Origin: Alkalibacter rhizosphaerae
GTDB lineage: Bacteria > Bacillota > Clostridia > Eubacteriales > Alkalibacteraceae
Length of the DNA stretch: 64,000 bases
Direction of reading: 5' to 3'
Assembly (NCBI RefSeq): GCF_017352215.1
Contig: NZ_CP071444.1
Location: forward strand, 1,922,001 to 1,986,000
Below are positions 50,461-60,034 of the stretch, piece by piece. The notes beneath the pieces are model-generated. The model was not told the origin of the DNA and searched no databases. It saw only the letters and a program-made list of their open reading frames with translations. Each line of letters opens with the position of its first letter. Positions within the stretch are counted from its first letter, which is position 1. The position numbers and the translations under genes are program-made.

Positions 50461-51630
50461 TTAAAGATCGCTTTTGGGCAACATGACGGAAGCAAAAAAA
50501 CTGGTGATGGGTATGGCAAAAAAGATACCGAAACTACCTACTAAAGCTTGCAGGATCTCCACCACGATCATCTCCCGGTTCAACAAAAACATCAGGGAAG
50601 TGTCGGATACGGCCAGCAGCAATACCATGGCCAAGGCGCTTCCCACATAAGCCAGTACCAGGGTGTTGGCCATGGTCCCCATAATATCCTTGCCGATGGT
50701 GATGCCGGACCGGAAGAGGGTCTTTTGGGTAATGACGGGTGTTTGCCGCCTCATTTCCGTAAGTGCGGATGAAATGCTCATGGCCACATCCATGATGGCC
50801 CCCATGGCGCCGATGATGATGGCTGCAAAGATGATGGCCCGAAGGTTGATGGGTACTTCGGTTGGAAGGTAGGCCAGGTAGATGGATTCATCGCTGGTCA
50901 CGCCGGTCAGTGCCAAGGAACGGTCCATGATCCAGGAGATGGATCCTGCCACCAGTACACCACCAAAGCAACCCAGGATGGTGACCCATGATTTTCGATC
51001 CCATCCGTTTAGAATGATCAGCGTAGTCAAAATGGAATAGAAGCAGGTGAGGATGGCCCACAGGTAAATGTTGCGTCCGGACAGGATGGCAGGAACCAGC
51101 ACGGCGAATACGGCTCCAAAGGTCAATGCCAAGGAAAGAAGGGTATTGAATCCCTTCATGCCTCCCATGACCAATAGGAGCAGGACAAAGACGGCGCCCA
51201 GAATAAGCAACTTGTCCGTTCGAATGTATTCCACAAAATGCCATTCGGAAACGTCAAAGCCGGCGTCGATGAGAAGGATCTTGCTTCCCGGCGTCACTTC
51301 GTTGGTATAAATGTAGGGTGGTGTGTAGTCGATGTGTTGAACGGCTGGAAGGATCTCTCCTTTTCTGGGACCGGAGACGACTTTTGCATCAAACTGAACC
51401 TCAATGGATTGAGAAATGACGTCGTCGTAGGAGTAATCCTCCACCAGGCGGTCGGTCACACCCATGACCTGGGCCCGGACCACTTCCATTTCTGCCTCGT
51501 TTTGAAACAGGGTGGCGTCTTTGGTCACGTAGCGGTTGGCAAGGAAAAGGACGACGAGAGCCACCATCAGGGTGATCAAATAGTTGGTTACAGGGTTTGT
51601 GTCCTTCGCTTTTTTTGGTATGATCTTCAT
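50461..51630 (-). CDS. YibE/F-family membrane protein
   Basis: Polytopic membrane protein of 389 aa. The ATG at 51630 has AAAGGA nine bases upstream; the open frame continues further but overlaps the divergent lyase gene and lacks homology. After one N-terminal transmembrane helix and an extracytoplasmic beta-rich domain (about residues 45-130), there are about seven helices with KGFNTLLSLALTFGAVFAVLVPAIL, GAIMDVAMSISSALTEM and FRSGITIGKDIMGTMANTLVLAY, the family's signature. Function is unknown; transport is suspected. Confidence 0.9.
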   Translation of the reverse strand: MKIIPKKAKDTNPVTNYLITLMVALVVLFLANRYVTKDATLFQNEAEMEVVRAQVMGVTDRLVEDYSYDDVISQSIEVQFDAKVVSGPRKGEILPAVQHIDYTPPYIYTNEVTPGSKILLIDAGFDVSEWHFVEYIRTDKLLILGAVFVLLLLVMGGMKGFNTLLSLALTFGAVFAVLVPAILSGRNIYLWAILTCFYSILTTLIILNGWDRKSWVTILGCFGGVLVAGSISWIMDRSLALTGVTSDESIYLAYLPTEVPINLRAIIFAAIIIGAMGAIMDVAMSISSALTEMRRQTPVITQKTLFRSGITIGKDIMGTMANTLVLAYVGSALAMVLLLAVSDTSLMFLLNREMIVVEILQALVGSFGIFFAIPITSFFASVMLPKSDL

Positions 51631-51744
51631 AAAAATATATCCTTTCTTTGGTGCAATCTTTTGCCACAGGATAAGGCTATCAAGTATACTTAGTGTAGCA
51701 CAGGAAAGTGAAAATTTGAAATAGGAAAGTTGGTGGTTGGGATC

Positions 51745-52932
51745 ATGGAACAAAAGCCATTGCTGCAATGGGTCGAAAACAGGAAAAAAATTAGGGCGGA
51801 TCCGTCGAATTTTTTTGGGCACAAGGAAACCATGGATGGAGTGGTCTTGTATCACCGGGGATTTTCCCAGTATGAAAAAACTCCATTGGTGGAGTTGTCC
51901 TCTTTGGCCCAGAAACTTGGTGTGGAGAAAATCTGGGTGAAAGATGAATCGAAGAGGTTCGGTCTGAACGCCTTTAAAGTGTTGGGTGGATCCTACGCCA
52001 TGAAACAGATCCTGGAAAGTTCTCCCAAAGGGGCAAAACAGATCTTTGTTACCGCCACCGATGGAAACCACGGACGCGGTGTCGCCTGGGCGGCAAAGAC
52101 CTTGGGGCATGAAGCCGTTGTGTTTCTACCCCAGGGGACAGCAGCCACCCGATTGGAAAATATCCGGAAAGAAGGGGCCGAGGCAGAGATCCTGCCCATG
52201 GGATATGACGATGTGGTTCGCCATGCTGCTGCCTATGCTGATGAGGTGGGAGGCATTCTGATCCAGGATACGGCATGGGAAGGATATGAAACCATCCCCA
52301 AGTGGATCATGGAGGGGTATTATACCATCATGGCGGAGATTTTGGATGTTATGATTGACAGTCCAAAGCCGACCCACGTGTTTCTTCAGGCAGGGGTGGG
52401 CAGCTTTCCTGCCAGCATGACTGCTTGCCTGGCTGCCGTTTATGGAGAAGAGATGCCAAGGGTGATCATTATGGAACCCCACCATGCAGCGTGCATCTAT
52501 GCTTCTGTACGGGCCGATACGGGTAAGCCCATGAAGGCGGAAGGAGACCTGGATACCATCATGGCTGGTTTGGCCTGTGGGGAACCCAGCAGCCTATCCT
52601 GGAAGATCCTGCGGGATCACGTCTTTGGCGCTCTCAGCTGTGACGACACCTTGAGCGCCCTGGGCATGCGGATCCTGGGGAATCCTTTGACCGGAGATGA
52701 TCCCGTGGTATCTGGAGAATCCGGAGCCATTGGTGCAGGAGTGCTTTATGCCCTCCATCAAGATCCATCCCTGGCGCCCATCAAGGAGGCCTTGGGGTTG
52801 AAGGATTCATCCCGGGTACTGTTGATCAGTACAGAAGGGGATACGGATCCCGTCAACTACCGGAAAGTGGTGTGGGAAGGAGCCTATCCTTACGAACCGG
52901 AACGAGGTTTTTCCGAAGAAAAAATAAAGTGA
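51745..52932 (+). CDS. dpaL: Diaminopropionate ammonia-lyase (YgeX-like)
   Basis: PLP enzyme of 395 aa that splits 2,3-diaminopropionate into pyruvate and ammonia. The PLP lysine is in KRFGLNAFKVLGGSYA, and further family signatures are TATDGNHGRGVAWAA and FLQAGVGSFPASMTACLAA. The fold type II core and length match DpaL/YgeX. The YgeY-like hydrolase follows 13 bases later, as in the E. coli ygeW-ygeX-ygeY cluster. Confidence 0.93.
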   Translation: MEQKPLLQWVENRKKIRADPSNFFGHKETMDGVVLYHRGFSQYEKTPLVELSSLAQKLGVEKIWVKDESKRFGLNAFKVLGGSYAMKQILESSPKGAKQIFVTATDGNHGRGVAWAAKTLGHEAVVFLPQGTAATRLENIRKEGAEAEILPMGYDDVVRHAAAYADEVGGILIQDTAWEGYETIPKWIMEGYYTIMAEILDVMIDSPKPTHVFLQAGVGSFPASMTACLAAVYGEEMPRVIIMEPHHAACIYASVRADTGKPMKAEGDLDTIMAGLACGEPSSLSWKILRDHVFGALSCDDTLSALGMRILGNPLTGDDPVVSGESGAIGAGVLYALHQDPSLAPIKEALGLKDSSRVLLISTEGDTDPVNYRKVVWEGAYPYEPERGFSEEKIK

Positions 52933-52945
52933 GGTAGCGTTGTAT

Positions 52946-54112
52946 ATGAACATATCAAATGCAGTAAAGAGACATGAGAAGGCCTTGGTTGGTCTGGCAT
53001 CCCGGTTGGTTTCCATTCCCAGTTTTTCCGGGGAGGAAGAAGAAGTGGTCCATGCCATTGCCGAGGTGATGAAGTTGTTGGAATTCGATGAAGTGATGGT
53101 GGACGACCTGGGCAATGTGGTCGGGAAAATGGGCAACGGACCCCTGTGCATCCTTTTGGATTCCCACATCGATACGGTTCGGGTCCCCGATGCGGACCAG
53201 TGGTCCTACCCTCCATTCGGTGGAGAGATCGTGGATGGGAATCTCTATGGACGAGGTTCTGTGGACATGAAATCCAGTGCGGCAGCAAGCATTTATGCAG
53301 CTGTAGTAGCCAAGGAGATGGGGTTGCTGGAAGGGAAGACCCTGTTGGTTTCCGGTACCGTTTTTGAAGAGGACTGCGACGGAGAAAATCTAAAACACCT
53401 GTTTGATCAACTGGAGATGCGCCCGGATTATTATATCACCTGCGAACCGTCGGACAACAAGATCGTTACCGGACACAAGGGAAAAGCGCAAATGACCATC
53501 ACCACCAGGGGACAAAGCGCCCACGGATCCGCTCCGGAAAAAGGAGTCAATGCCGTTTATGAAATGGCACAGATCATTGGACGAGTGGAAAAAATGAATT
53601 TGGATCTGGCGGCCGGGGAAGGCATGAAAAAGACCCTTGTTTTGTCTCGGATCACTTCCAACGCCGCCAGCTTGAATGCCGTTCCCTACGAGTGTGAGAT
53701 CTATCTGGATCGGCGATTGGTGCCTGGAGAAACCTGGGAGGATGTCGTAGAGGAAATGGAGGAGCTTGTAGAGGGAAAGGATGCTGGATGGACCCTGGAT
53801 ACGGTAAAACGAAGATCCTGGACCGGCAAGGAGATCGCGTACAGACCCTTTCATCCGGCTTGGGAGTTGGATAAGGATAGCCTGCTTTATAAAAAATCCG
53901 TGGAAGCCTACCGGCGCTGCTTCGGGAAAGAGCCGGAATTTGATTTTTGGGATTTCAGCACCAACGCGGTGACGCCAGTTTCCATGGGGATCCCGTCTGT
54001 TGGATTTGGGCCGGGAGAGCACAAGATGGCCCACATGAAGGATGAGCATTGCGCTGTAGATAAGATCGCTGCGGCCTGTGATTATTATGTGAATTTGATC
54101 GACTTGTTGTAG
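52946..54112 (+). CDS. YgeY-family (selenium-metabolism-linked) M20 hydrolase
   Basis: Zinc-dependent amidohydrolase/peptidase of the M20 family, 388 aa (ATG at 52946; a TTG at 52940 is possible). Metal ligands are in [26 protein letters not shown] and the C-terminal HMKDEHC. YgeY proteins co-occur phylogenetically with selenium-dependent metabolism, which fits the apparent selenoprotein elsewhere in this window. The coupling to diaminopropionate ammonia-lyase suggests that it releases an amino-acid substrate for it; the exact reaction is not known to me. Confidence 0.9.
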   Translation: MNISNAVKRHEKALVGLASRLVSIPSFSGEEEEVVHAIAEVMKLLEFDEVMVDDLGNVVGKMGNGPLCILLDSHIDTVRVPDADQWSYPPFGGEIVDGNLYGRGSVDMKSSAAASIYAAVVAKEMGLLEGKTLLVSGTVFEEDCDGENLKHLFDQLEMRPDYYITCEPSDNKIVTGHKGKAQMTITTRGQSAHGSAPEKGVNAVYEMAQIIGRVEKMNLDLAAGEGMKKTLVLSRITSNAASLNAVPYECEIYLDRRLVPGETWEDVVEEMEELVEGKDAGWTLDTVKRRSWTGKEIAYRPFHPAWELDKDSLLYKKSVEAYRRCFGKEPEFDFWDFSTNAVTPVSMGIPSVGFGPGEHKMAHMKDEHCAVDKIAAACDYYVNLIDLL

Positions 54113-54121
54113 CTTTTTTTT

Positions 54122-54159
54122 GGGGACGGTGACTTTTTTGCAAAAAAGTCACCGTCCCC
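54122..54159. repeat. 38-bp perfect palindrome, copy 1
   Basis: Arm GGGGACGGTGACTTTTTTG followed immediately by its complement, then TTTT. It lies just after the YgeY-like stop and acts as a likely terminator. Same unit as copies at 54884 and 63245. Confidence 0.93.
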
Positions 54160-54233
54160 TTTTACAATCCCCTCGTTTGGCTATATATAAGATGAATCAA
54201 AATATGAAGAAGCAACCATTGGAGGGATGGAAT

Positions 54234-54869
54234 ATGAAGTATTTTATTGACACAGCAAACGTGGACGAAATAAAACAAGCCAGCGAACTTGGCATCATCA
54301 GAGGTGTTACCACTAATCCATCATTGATCGCAAAAGAAGGACGAAAGTTTGAAGATGTCATTGAAGAGATCGCCAATATTGTAGACGGCCCCATCAGTGC
54401 AGAAGTTATTTCACTGGAAGCAGAAGGAATGATCGAGGAAGCGGAAGATCTGCAGAAGATCCATCCCAACATCGTCATCAAGATCCCCATGACGGCGGAA
54501 GGCATCAAAGCCACTTCCATATTGTCCAAGGAGCTGATCAAGGTCAACGTGACTTTGGTTTTCAGTGTTACCCAGGCACTGGCCGCCGCCATGGCGGGAG
54601 CGGCATATGTTTCTCCGTTCATAGGGCGGCTGGATGATGTGGGGGCGAATGGAGTCGCTTTGCTGGAGGAGATCATGTGGACATTCCAGCGCTATGACAT
54701 AAAGACGGAAGTGATCGCGGCCAGCATTCGCAACAAGGAACATATTGTAGCAGCGGCGGCAGCCGGAGTGGACATTGCGACTGTACCCTACAAGGTGTTG
54801 ATGGATTCCTTGAAGCATCCGTTGACGGATCAGGGGATCGAGAAGTTTTTGAAGGATTGGAACAAGTAA
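54234..54869 (+). CDS. Transaldolase / fructose-6-phosphate aldolase-like protein
   Basis: Class I aldolase of the small transaldolase subfamily, 211 aa from the ATG at 54234 (GGAGGG seven bases upstream). It begins [20 protein letters not shown] and has [13 protein letters not shown], the Schiff-base lysine in [24 protein letters not shown] and [11 protein letters not shown]. At this size it could be transaldolase (TalC) or fructose-6-phosphate aldolase (Fsa). It lies between two copies of the palindrome. Confidence 0.94.
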   Translation: MKYFIDTANVDEIKQASELGIIRGVTTNPSLIAKEGRKFEDVIEEIANIVDGPISAEVISLEAEGMIEEAEDLQKIHPNIVIKIPMTAEGIKATSILSKELIKVNVTLVFSVTQALAAAMAGAAYVSPFIGRLDDVGANGVALLEEIMWTFQRYDIKTEVIAASIRNKEHIVAAAAAGVDIATVPYKVLMDSLKHPLTDQGIEKFLKDWNK

Positions 54870-54883
54870 ATAGATTTTTTTTA

Positions 54884-54919
54884 GGGACGGTGACTTTTTT
54901 GCAAAAAAGTCACCGTCCC
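54884..54919. repeat. 36-bp perfect palindrome, copy 2, with partial tail
   Basis: Arm GGGACGGTGACTTTTTTG with its complement, followed by TTTTTACCGTCCCC, a fragment of another copy. It separates the convergent aldolase and TetR genes and can terminate both. Confidence 0.93.
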
Positions 54920-54940
54920 CTTTTTACCGTCCCCATTTTT

Positions 54941-55606
54941 TTACTCTACCGGTTCCAGGAGTCGGATGCCGGCAAGTGGGATATCTTTTAAGATTCCTTC
55001 TGCTTTTTCGATGTGTTGTTTTATTTTATCCATGGGGTATCCCATGAAGACCCAGCGAGTGATGTCGGTTGCATCTCGAATCTCTTTATGGCTGAAATCA
55101 AAAGCCCCGGATTGTTTGGCTTTGTACATGCCGGACCAGATACTGTCCCCCATCAATGTGGCTTTTTCCACCGTAGGTGCATCCACTGTCAATCCTACTT
55201 CATTTGCCGCTGTATAGTTTTCGATGAACAAGCCACGTACTGGACGAAATTCAGACCAAGCCTGGATATAAAAATCCATGTCTTTTTCGTATTGAAGCAG
55301 TTCCCTGGCTACAAAACGCAGATAGACCAGAGTGTACATCAGATAACCTTCGGCTTTGTAGGACTTTCTCAATGCTTGAAGGCATTTTTTCTCATGGGCG
55401 ACGATAAGCTTGTATGCGATGTCCACTTTTCCATTCGGAAAATAGTAGTAGATCAATGAATGATTGACCTCCGCCAATCGGGTCAATTCTCTGATTTTTG
55501 TTCCTTCGTATCCTTTTTCGTAAAAGAGATGATTGGAAACTTCCAACAATTTATTTTTTGTTAACTGGCTTTTTTTTATTTTTTGACGTTTTTTGGGTGT
55601 AGGCAT
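54941..55606 (-). CDS. TetR-family transcriptional regulator of the MttB operon
   Basis: Regulator of 221 aa. The ATG at 55606 follows AAAGGAG; an upstream open extension runs into the divergent operon and is not real. The N-terminal helix-turn-helix is TKNKLLEVSNHLFYEKGYEGTKIRELTRLAEVNHSLIYYYFPNGK. The C-terminal ligand domain is helical. The gene is divergent from the methyltransferase operon, with two palindromic boxes between, so it probably represses that operon (and itself) until a methylated amine or derivative binds. Confidence 0.92.
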   Translation of the reverse strand: MPTPKKRQKIKKSQLTKNKLLEVSNHLFYEKGYEGTKIRELTRLAEVNHSLIYYYFPNGKVDIAYKLIVAHEKKCLQALRKSYKAEGYLMYTLVYLRFVARELLQYEKDMDFYIQAWSEFRPVRGLFIENYTAANEVGLTVDAPTVEKATLMGDSIWSGMYKAKQSGAFDFSHKEIRDATDITRWVFMGYPMDKIKQHIEKAEGILKDIPLAGIRLLEPVE

Positions 55607-55675
55607 TGGGTGAACTCCTTTCGGTATTTCCTTATTATACCACATAACCATCAAAATCCAGGAAAAGATAAAATT

Positions 55676-55728
55676 AATTATACTGTATAAAAAAGTTCTT
55701 GACGTGATTATTTTTATACAGTATAATT
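55676..55728. promoter_or_regulatory. Dual TetR operator overlapping the MttB-operon promoter
   Basis: AATTATACTGTATAAAAA (55676-55693) and its perfect inverse TTTTTATACAGTATAATT (55711-55728) are 17 bases apart. Each contains a self-palindromic ATACNGTAT box. The plus-strand promoter TTGACG (55699-55704) / TATAAT (55722-55727), 17-base spacing, lies within the region, so occupied boxes would block it. Confidence 0.88.
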
Positions 55729-55796
55729 CTATTCGACAAGCGAAATGGTATACCGATTTGAATTTACAAGAATCAGAATTAGGAGGGAGAAATGGA

Positions 55797-57239
55797 ATGA
55801 AGGCATACGAATTGTACGTTTCTAAACAAGATGTGGAACGGATCCATGAGAATACGCTGCGGATCCTGAAAGAAACCGGCGTTAAGTTTGAAAGTGAAAC
55901 AGCTCTGGACATTTTTCGAAAAAACGGAGTGAGAGTAGAAGGGGATCTGGTTTTCATCGATGAGGAGACATTGAACCGATGCTTGGAGACCACACCGTCG
56001 ACTTTCACCATGCAAGTCAATGAAAAGGGAGATACGGAAGAATTGGGTAAAGGTTCCATGCTTACTTGTGTGATCGGCCACCCAGCCTACATTGCAAAGG
56101 AAGGTCGAATCTTTAGCATGACAAGTGAAGACGCCATCGATCAATTCAAAATGTCGGAGACTTCGCCCATCACCAACGGTGCCAACTTGAACTTTGCATT
56201 TCTGAACGGGAAGAAAATGACAGAAGAGCAACAATCATTGGCTCAAATCGCATTCATTTTAAAATATTCCAGCAAATACAAGATCCATGCAGATCCTTAT
56301 GTCATGGGCTACTCGGAAGAAAAAGCCTACGAATATTCAAAAAAAGGGATCCAGCTGATGAAACGATTTTATGGATCGGATGACAAACCCATGATGCTTA
56401 CCATCATCAATCCTTTGTCTCCGCTGTGTTACGACGATATCCCCATCACAAAAATGATGGCTTATATCGAAGAAGGTCAGGTTTGCGCCATTTCTCCATG
56501 CGGCATGCCCCTGCTTACATCTCCCGGTTCCGTAGCCGGCATGATGTCCCAAACAAACGCGGAAGTGCTGGCCGGTCTTGTCTTCATACAGTTGGTAAAA
56601 CCGGGTACACCGGTAGTCTACGGGAATACTTCCGGATCTACGGACATGAAAACCATACAACTGGGTATCGGCAGTGCAGAAGCCTCCCTGGTCAGTTACA
56701 CAACTGCGGCCTTAGCGGATTATTATAAAGTGCCATTCAGAACTGGCGGAGCCCTCAGTGATGCAAAAGATGTGGATGCCCAAATGGGTGCCGAATCCAT
56801 GATGATGCTTCAAACGACCTACAGCGTTCGACCGGATTTTGTTCTTCATCATATAGGTTGCATGGGAACCTTCAACGTAGTCAGTTTAGAGAAATTCATC
56901 GTGGATGAAGAAATCGCCAAAATGGTGCAGCGACAGATCCGTGGTTTGGATACCAGCGAAGAAAAACTGGCATTTGACACGATCCACAAGATCGGTCCTC
57001 GAGGGTCCTTCCTGAAGGGGCGAACTCCTAAAATGTACCGGGACGACTTCCAGCTGGCCAACTGCTTCAGCAAGGATGATCCCAACAACTGGCAGCAAAA
57101 CGGTTCAAAGTCAGTTTATGAAACAGCCAAGGAACAAGTAATGGAACGAATTGCGGGTTATCAACAACCGGATATGGATCCAAGCCAGACCAGCATGCTG
57201 GATGCTTACCTGCCGGACAAATTTAAATCCTCCATCTGA
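55797..57239 (+). CDS. MttB-family (non-pyrrolysine) methylamine/betaine methyltransferase, first copy
   Basis: Corrinoid-dependent methyltransferase homologue of 480 aa, from the ATG at 55797 (AGGAGGGA eight bases upstream). It begins YELYVSKQDVERIHENTLRILKETG, the usual MttB N-terminus, and has the barrel segments ISPCGMPLLTSPGSVAGMMSQTNAEVLAG and GGALSDAKDVDAQMGAESMMM. No in-frame UAG occurs, so it is a non-pyrrolysine member, like MtgB, which demethylates glycine betaine. No corrinoid protein gene or MtgA-type second methyltransferase is in the window. The substrate (betaine, carnitine, proline betaine or other) is open. Confidence 0.92.
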   Translation: MKAYELYVSKQDVERIHENTLRILKETGVKFESETALDIFRKNGVRVEGDLVFIDEETLNRCLETTPSTFTMQVNEKGDTEELGKGSMLTCVIGHPAYIAKEGRIFSMTSEDAIDQFKMSETSPITNGANLNFAFLNGKKMTEEQQSLAQIAFILKYSSKYKIHADPYVMGYSEEKAYEYSKKGIQLMKRFYGSDDKPMMLTIINPLSPLCYDDIPITKMMAYIEEGQVCAISPCGMPLLTSPGSVAGMMSQTNAEVLAGLVFIQLVKPGTPVVYGNTSGSTDMKTIQLGIGSAEASLVSYTTAALADYYKVPFRTGGALSDAKDVDAQMGAESMMMLQTTYSVRPDFVLHHIGCMGTFNVVSLEKFIVDEEIAKMVQRQIRGLDTSEEKLAFDTIHKIGPRGSFLKGRTPKMYRDDFQLANCFSKDDPNNWQQNGSKSVYETAKEQVMERIAGYQQPDMDPSQTSMLDAYLPDKFKSSI

Positions 57240-57264
57240 GGATACCAAGAAAGGAGCAATATCG

Positions 57265-58560
57265 ATGTTTAAAAACGAAAAGCTTCGCGCCATCATCCAA
57301 TTTCTCTGCCTTTGCGCAGGAGGCTGGTCCATTTACCAGGTGACCTACATGAGGTATTCCTATTACGATGCATTTATTGAAGCATTCAGCATGACAAACG
57401 AGCAGTTCGGCGTTCTTTTCAGCGTTTATGGTACGTTGACCATTGCAACATATTTTATCGGCGGGGTCGTTGCAGATAAAATATCGCCACGAAAGCTGCT
57501 GACTTTCTCATTTATCTCCACCGGTTTGTTAAATCTGTGGTTTGGCACACTCCCGGGATACAGTATGGCATTGGTCATCTATGCTTTGTTGGGGATCACT
57601 TCCACGTTGACATTCTGGGCAGCGCTGATCAAAGCCACCCGCCAAGTCGGCAAAGTCATTGGTGAAGGAAAAGCTTTGGGCGGATTGGAAGCCGGACGAC
57701 AACTTTTCAACATGGTCGTTGGTACGGCATTGGTCTTTTGGTTTGGACGATTTGCCAGCATGACACTGGGTCTGCAGGCCATCATCAATTTCTATGGAAT
57801 TTTTCTTATAGCTGTCGGGATTTTGACATTCTTGTCCTTTGAGGATGAAAAAGCAGACGCTTCCCAAGAAAATCCTTTCAAAGTTGCGAAAGAATGTTTG
57901 AAAAACAAAAACATCTGGGTCATGTCCCTGATCATCTTGGGTGCATATGCAGTAACAAGTTCCGTGACCGGATACATCAGCAACTATTCTACTTCCGTAC
58001 TTGGTATCAGTGTAGCGGCGGCAGCATTCATCGGAATGTTCCAAGCCTACTTTAGTCCATTGGGTGCATTGGGTGGTGGAGTCGTTGCAGACAAAATCGG
58101 TATCAGTAAAATGCTTTTGATCGGTGCATTGGGATTGGTTGCAACGGTACTGTTGATCGGATATTTGCCCGCTGGGACGGGAATGGTCGTATTGTTCCTG
58201 GCCGTGTTCGCCGTATTCAACATCTTTATGGGAGTAGCTCGAGGATTGTACTATGGAACCATGAAAGAAGCGGGCATTCCCATGCGACTTTCCGGTACGG
58301 CAATCGGTGTCATGGCGACCATCGGATACACACCGGACATTTTCTTATCCCCCATCATCGGAAGAATTTTGGACAGCAATGCAGGTGCTCCGGACGTTGC
58401 ATATAAGATCATTTTCACCATTCTGGCCGGGTTTGGTCTCTTCTGCGCCGTCATGTTGTTGGTCTTTAGAAGAATGAACAAGGAGAATATAGCCAAGCTG
58501 GACCAGGAGCGTAAAGAGTTGAAAGCAGCGAAAAAGATCCAGCCTACGGAAGCGGCATAA
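57265..58560 (+). CDS. MFS transporter
   Basis: Major facilitator of 431 aa with 12 predicted helices, from the ATG at 57265 (AAGGAGC upstream). GGVVADKISPRKLL after helix 2 is the MFS A-motif, repeated as GGGVVADKIGISKML in the second half. It lies between the two mttB homologues in the same operon, so it likely imports or exports a substrate or product of the demethylation pathway. Confidence 0.92.
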   Translation: MFKNEKLRAIIQFLCLCAGGWSIYQVTYMRYSYYDAFIEAFSMTNEQFGVLFSVYGTLTIATYFIGGVVADKISPRKLLTFSFISTGLLNLWFGTLPGYSMALVIYALLGITSTLTFWAALIKATRQVGKVIGEGKALGGLEAGRQLFNMVVGTALVFWFGRFASMTLGLQAIINFYGIFLIAVGILTFLSFEDEKADASQENPFKVAKECLKNKNIWVMSLIILGAYAVTSSVTGYISNYSTSVLGISVAAAAFIGMFQAYFSPLGALGGGVVADKIGISKMLLIGALGLVATVLLIGYLPAGTGMVVLFLAVFAVFNIFMGVARGLYYGTMKEAGIPMRLSGTAIGVMATIGYTPDIFLSPIIGRILDSNAGAPDVAYKIIFTILAGFGLFCAVMLLVFRRMNKENIAKLDQERKELKAAKKIQPTEAA

Positions 58561-58591
58561 GCGTTTTGTTAGGGATTAATAGGAGGAAAAA

Positions 58592-60034
58592 ATGAAATAC
58601 TATGAACAATTTATTTCCAAAAAAGATGTAGAAAGAATCCATGAGAACGTGGTGCGGATCTTTGAAAATGTCGGTGTGGTATTTGAAAACCAGCGGGCAT
58701 TGGACACTTTCAAAGAGCACGGTGCCAGAGTCGAGGGCAACAAGGTTTTTATTCCAAGGAACATGCTGGAGGAGGCGGTGAAAACCGCCCCTGAAACCTT
58801 CCAGATCCATGCCAATACCGTAGGGGATGCTACCCTGGGCGGAGGAAGCATGCTGGCCGGTGGCATCGGAGGAAACATCTATATTCAAGATGGTGGAAGA
58901 GTTCGAAAAATGACCAATCGGGATGTGGTGGATCAGTTCAAACTGAACGAAACCAGTCCGGTGACCCAGTATGGCCTGGTCAACCCATTTATGGAAACGA
59001 CGGGTTTCTCTTCGGACCAAAAAATCTATGGACGGATGGCCTTTGCATTGAAGTACTCCTCCAAGTATCGCTTCAGCGTCAATTGCATCACGGATGGAGT
59101 AGAAGCCGATCAAGTTTACGATAAGGTAAAAAAAGGGATCCAGCTGGTGCGGGACTTTGAAGGGATCCAGGACAAACCAGTTATCATGGAGGGGATCAAT
59201 CCGCTATCTCCCTTGGCTTTCGATAACGCACCCATCGAAAAACTGTACGCCAACTGTCATGAAGGCCAGGCACTTTGGTTTACGCCCTGTTCCATGCCTT
59301 TGTTGACAGGACCTCCATCCGTTGCCGGATTGTTGTCCACAACGACGGCGGAAGCGTTGGCCGGGCTGGTGCTGGCCCAATTGGTCCGTCCCGGAACGCC
59401 GGTGGTATTTGGGAACACTTCTGCGTCCACCAACATGCGGACCATCCAACTTTGCATCGGCTCGCCGGAAGCGACTCTGATCGCATATGCAACGGCTGCG
59501 ATGGCGGATTTTTACAAGCTGCCATTTCGAAACGGGGGGGCATTGAGCGATGCCAAAGACGTGGATTTCCAGGCAGGGGCCGAGTCCATGATGCTTTTGC
59601 AGGCCACACTGGCCAGCAAACCGGACTATATTTTGCACATGTGCGGAGTTTTGGGGACCTTCAATATCGTCAGTTTTGAAAAGTTTCTTCTGGACGAAGA
59701 GATCATAGCCATGGTACAAAGACAACTGGCAGGGATCACAGTAGATGACAATACTTTGAGTTATGATATGATTGAAAAAGTAGGTGCTCGAGGAAACTAT
59801 CTACAAGGGCGCACCCCCAAAATGTTCCGACAGGAGTATCAAATGGCCAAGCTGTTCAACAAGGAAGATCCCAATCAGTGGCAGAAAGAAGGCAGTATCT
59901 CTGTCCGGGAAAATGCACGGGAAAAGGTGATGGACCGGTTGGAAAGCTATCAGGCACCTACGCTGGAAAAAGAACAGCTGGAATTGATCGAAAAATACAT
60001 TCCGGCAGCGTTTAAGGACAGCATTAAATTTTAA
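58592..60034 (+). CDS. MttB-family (non-pyrrolysine) methyltransferase, second copy
   Basis: Second homologue of the same length (480 aa), clearly paralogous to the first: both share KDVERIHEN, EKLYANCHEGQALWFTPCSMPLLTGP-type segments, GGALSDAKDV and RGNYLQGRTPKMFR versus RGSFLKGRTPKMYR. No in-frame UAG is present. AGGAGG precedes the ATG. Two diverged copies in one operon suggest two substrates, or successive demethylations of one substrate. Confidence 0.92.
   Translation: MKYYEQFISKKDVERIHENVVRIFENVGVVFENQRALDTFKEHGARVEGNKVFIPRNMLEEAVKTAPETFQIHANTVGDATLGGGSMLAGGIGGNIYIQDGGRVRKMTNRDVVDQFKLNETSPVTQYGLVNPFMETTGFSSDQKIYGRMAFALKYSSKYRFSVNCITDGVEADQVYDKVKKGIQLVRDFEGIQDKPVIMEGINPLSPLAFDNAPIEKLYANCHEGQALWFTPCSMPLLTGPPSVAGLLSTTTAEALAGLVLAQLVRPGTPVVFGNTSASTNMRTIQLCIGSPEATLIAYATAAMADFYKLPFRNGGALSDAKDVDFQAGAESMMLLQATLASKPDYILHMCGVLGTFNIVSFEKFLLDEEIIAMVQRQLAGITVDDNTLSYDMIEKVGARGNYLQGRTPKMFRQEYQMAKLFNKEDPNQWQKEGSISVRENAREKVMDRLESYQAPTLEKEQLELIEKYIPAAFKDSIKF

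Noticed and set aside
51631-52110. N-terminal extension of the YibE/F protein
   Set aside because: It overlaps the divergent diaminopropionate lyase gene; the ATG at 51630 has a proper ribosome binding site and starts family sequence.
55607-56059. N-terminal extension of the TetR regulator
   Set aside because: It runs through the operator region and into the first mttB homologue; the ATG at 55606 has AAAGGAG upstream and gives the normal TetR length.
55797-60034. Pyrrolysine in the MttB homologues
   Set aside because: Neither gene contains an in-frame UAG, and both are full length, so they are non-pyrrolysine members.
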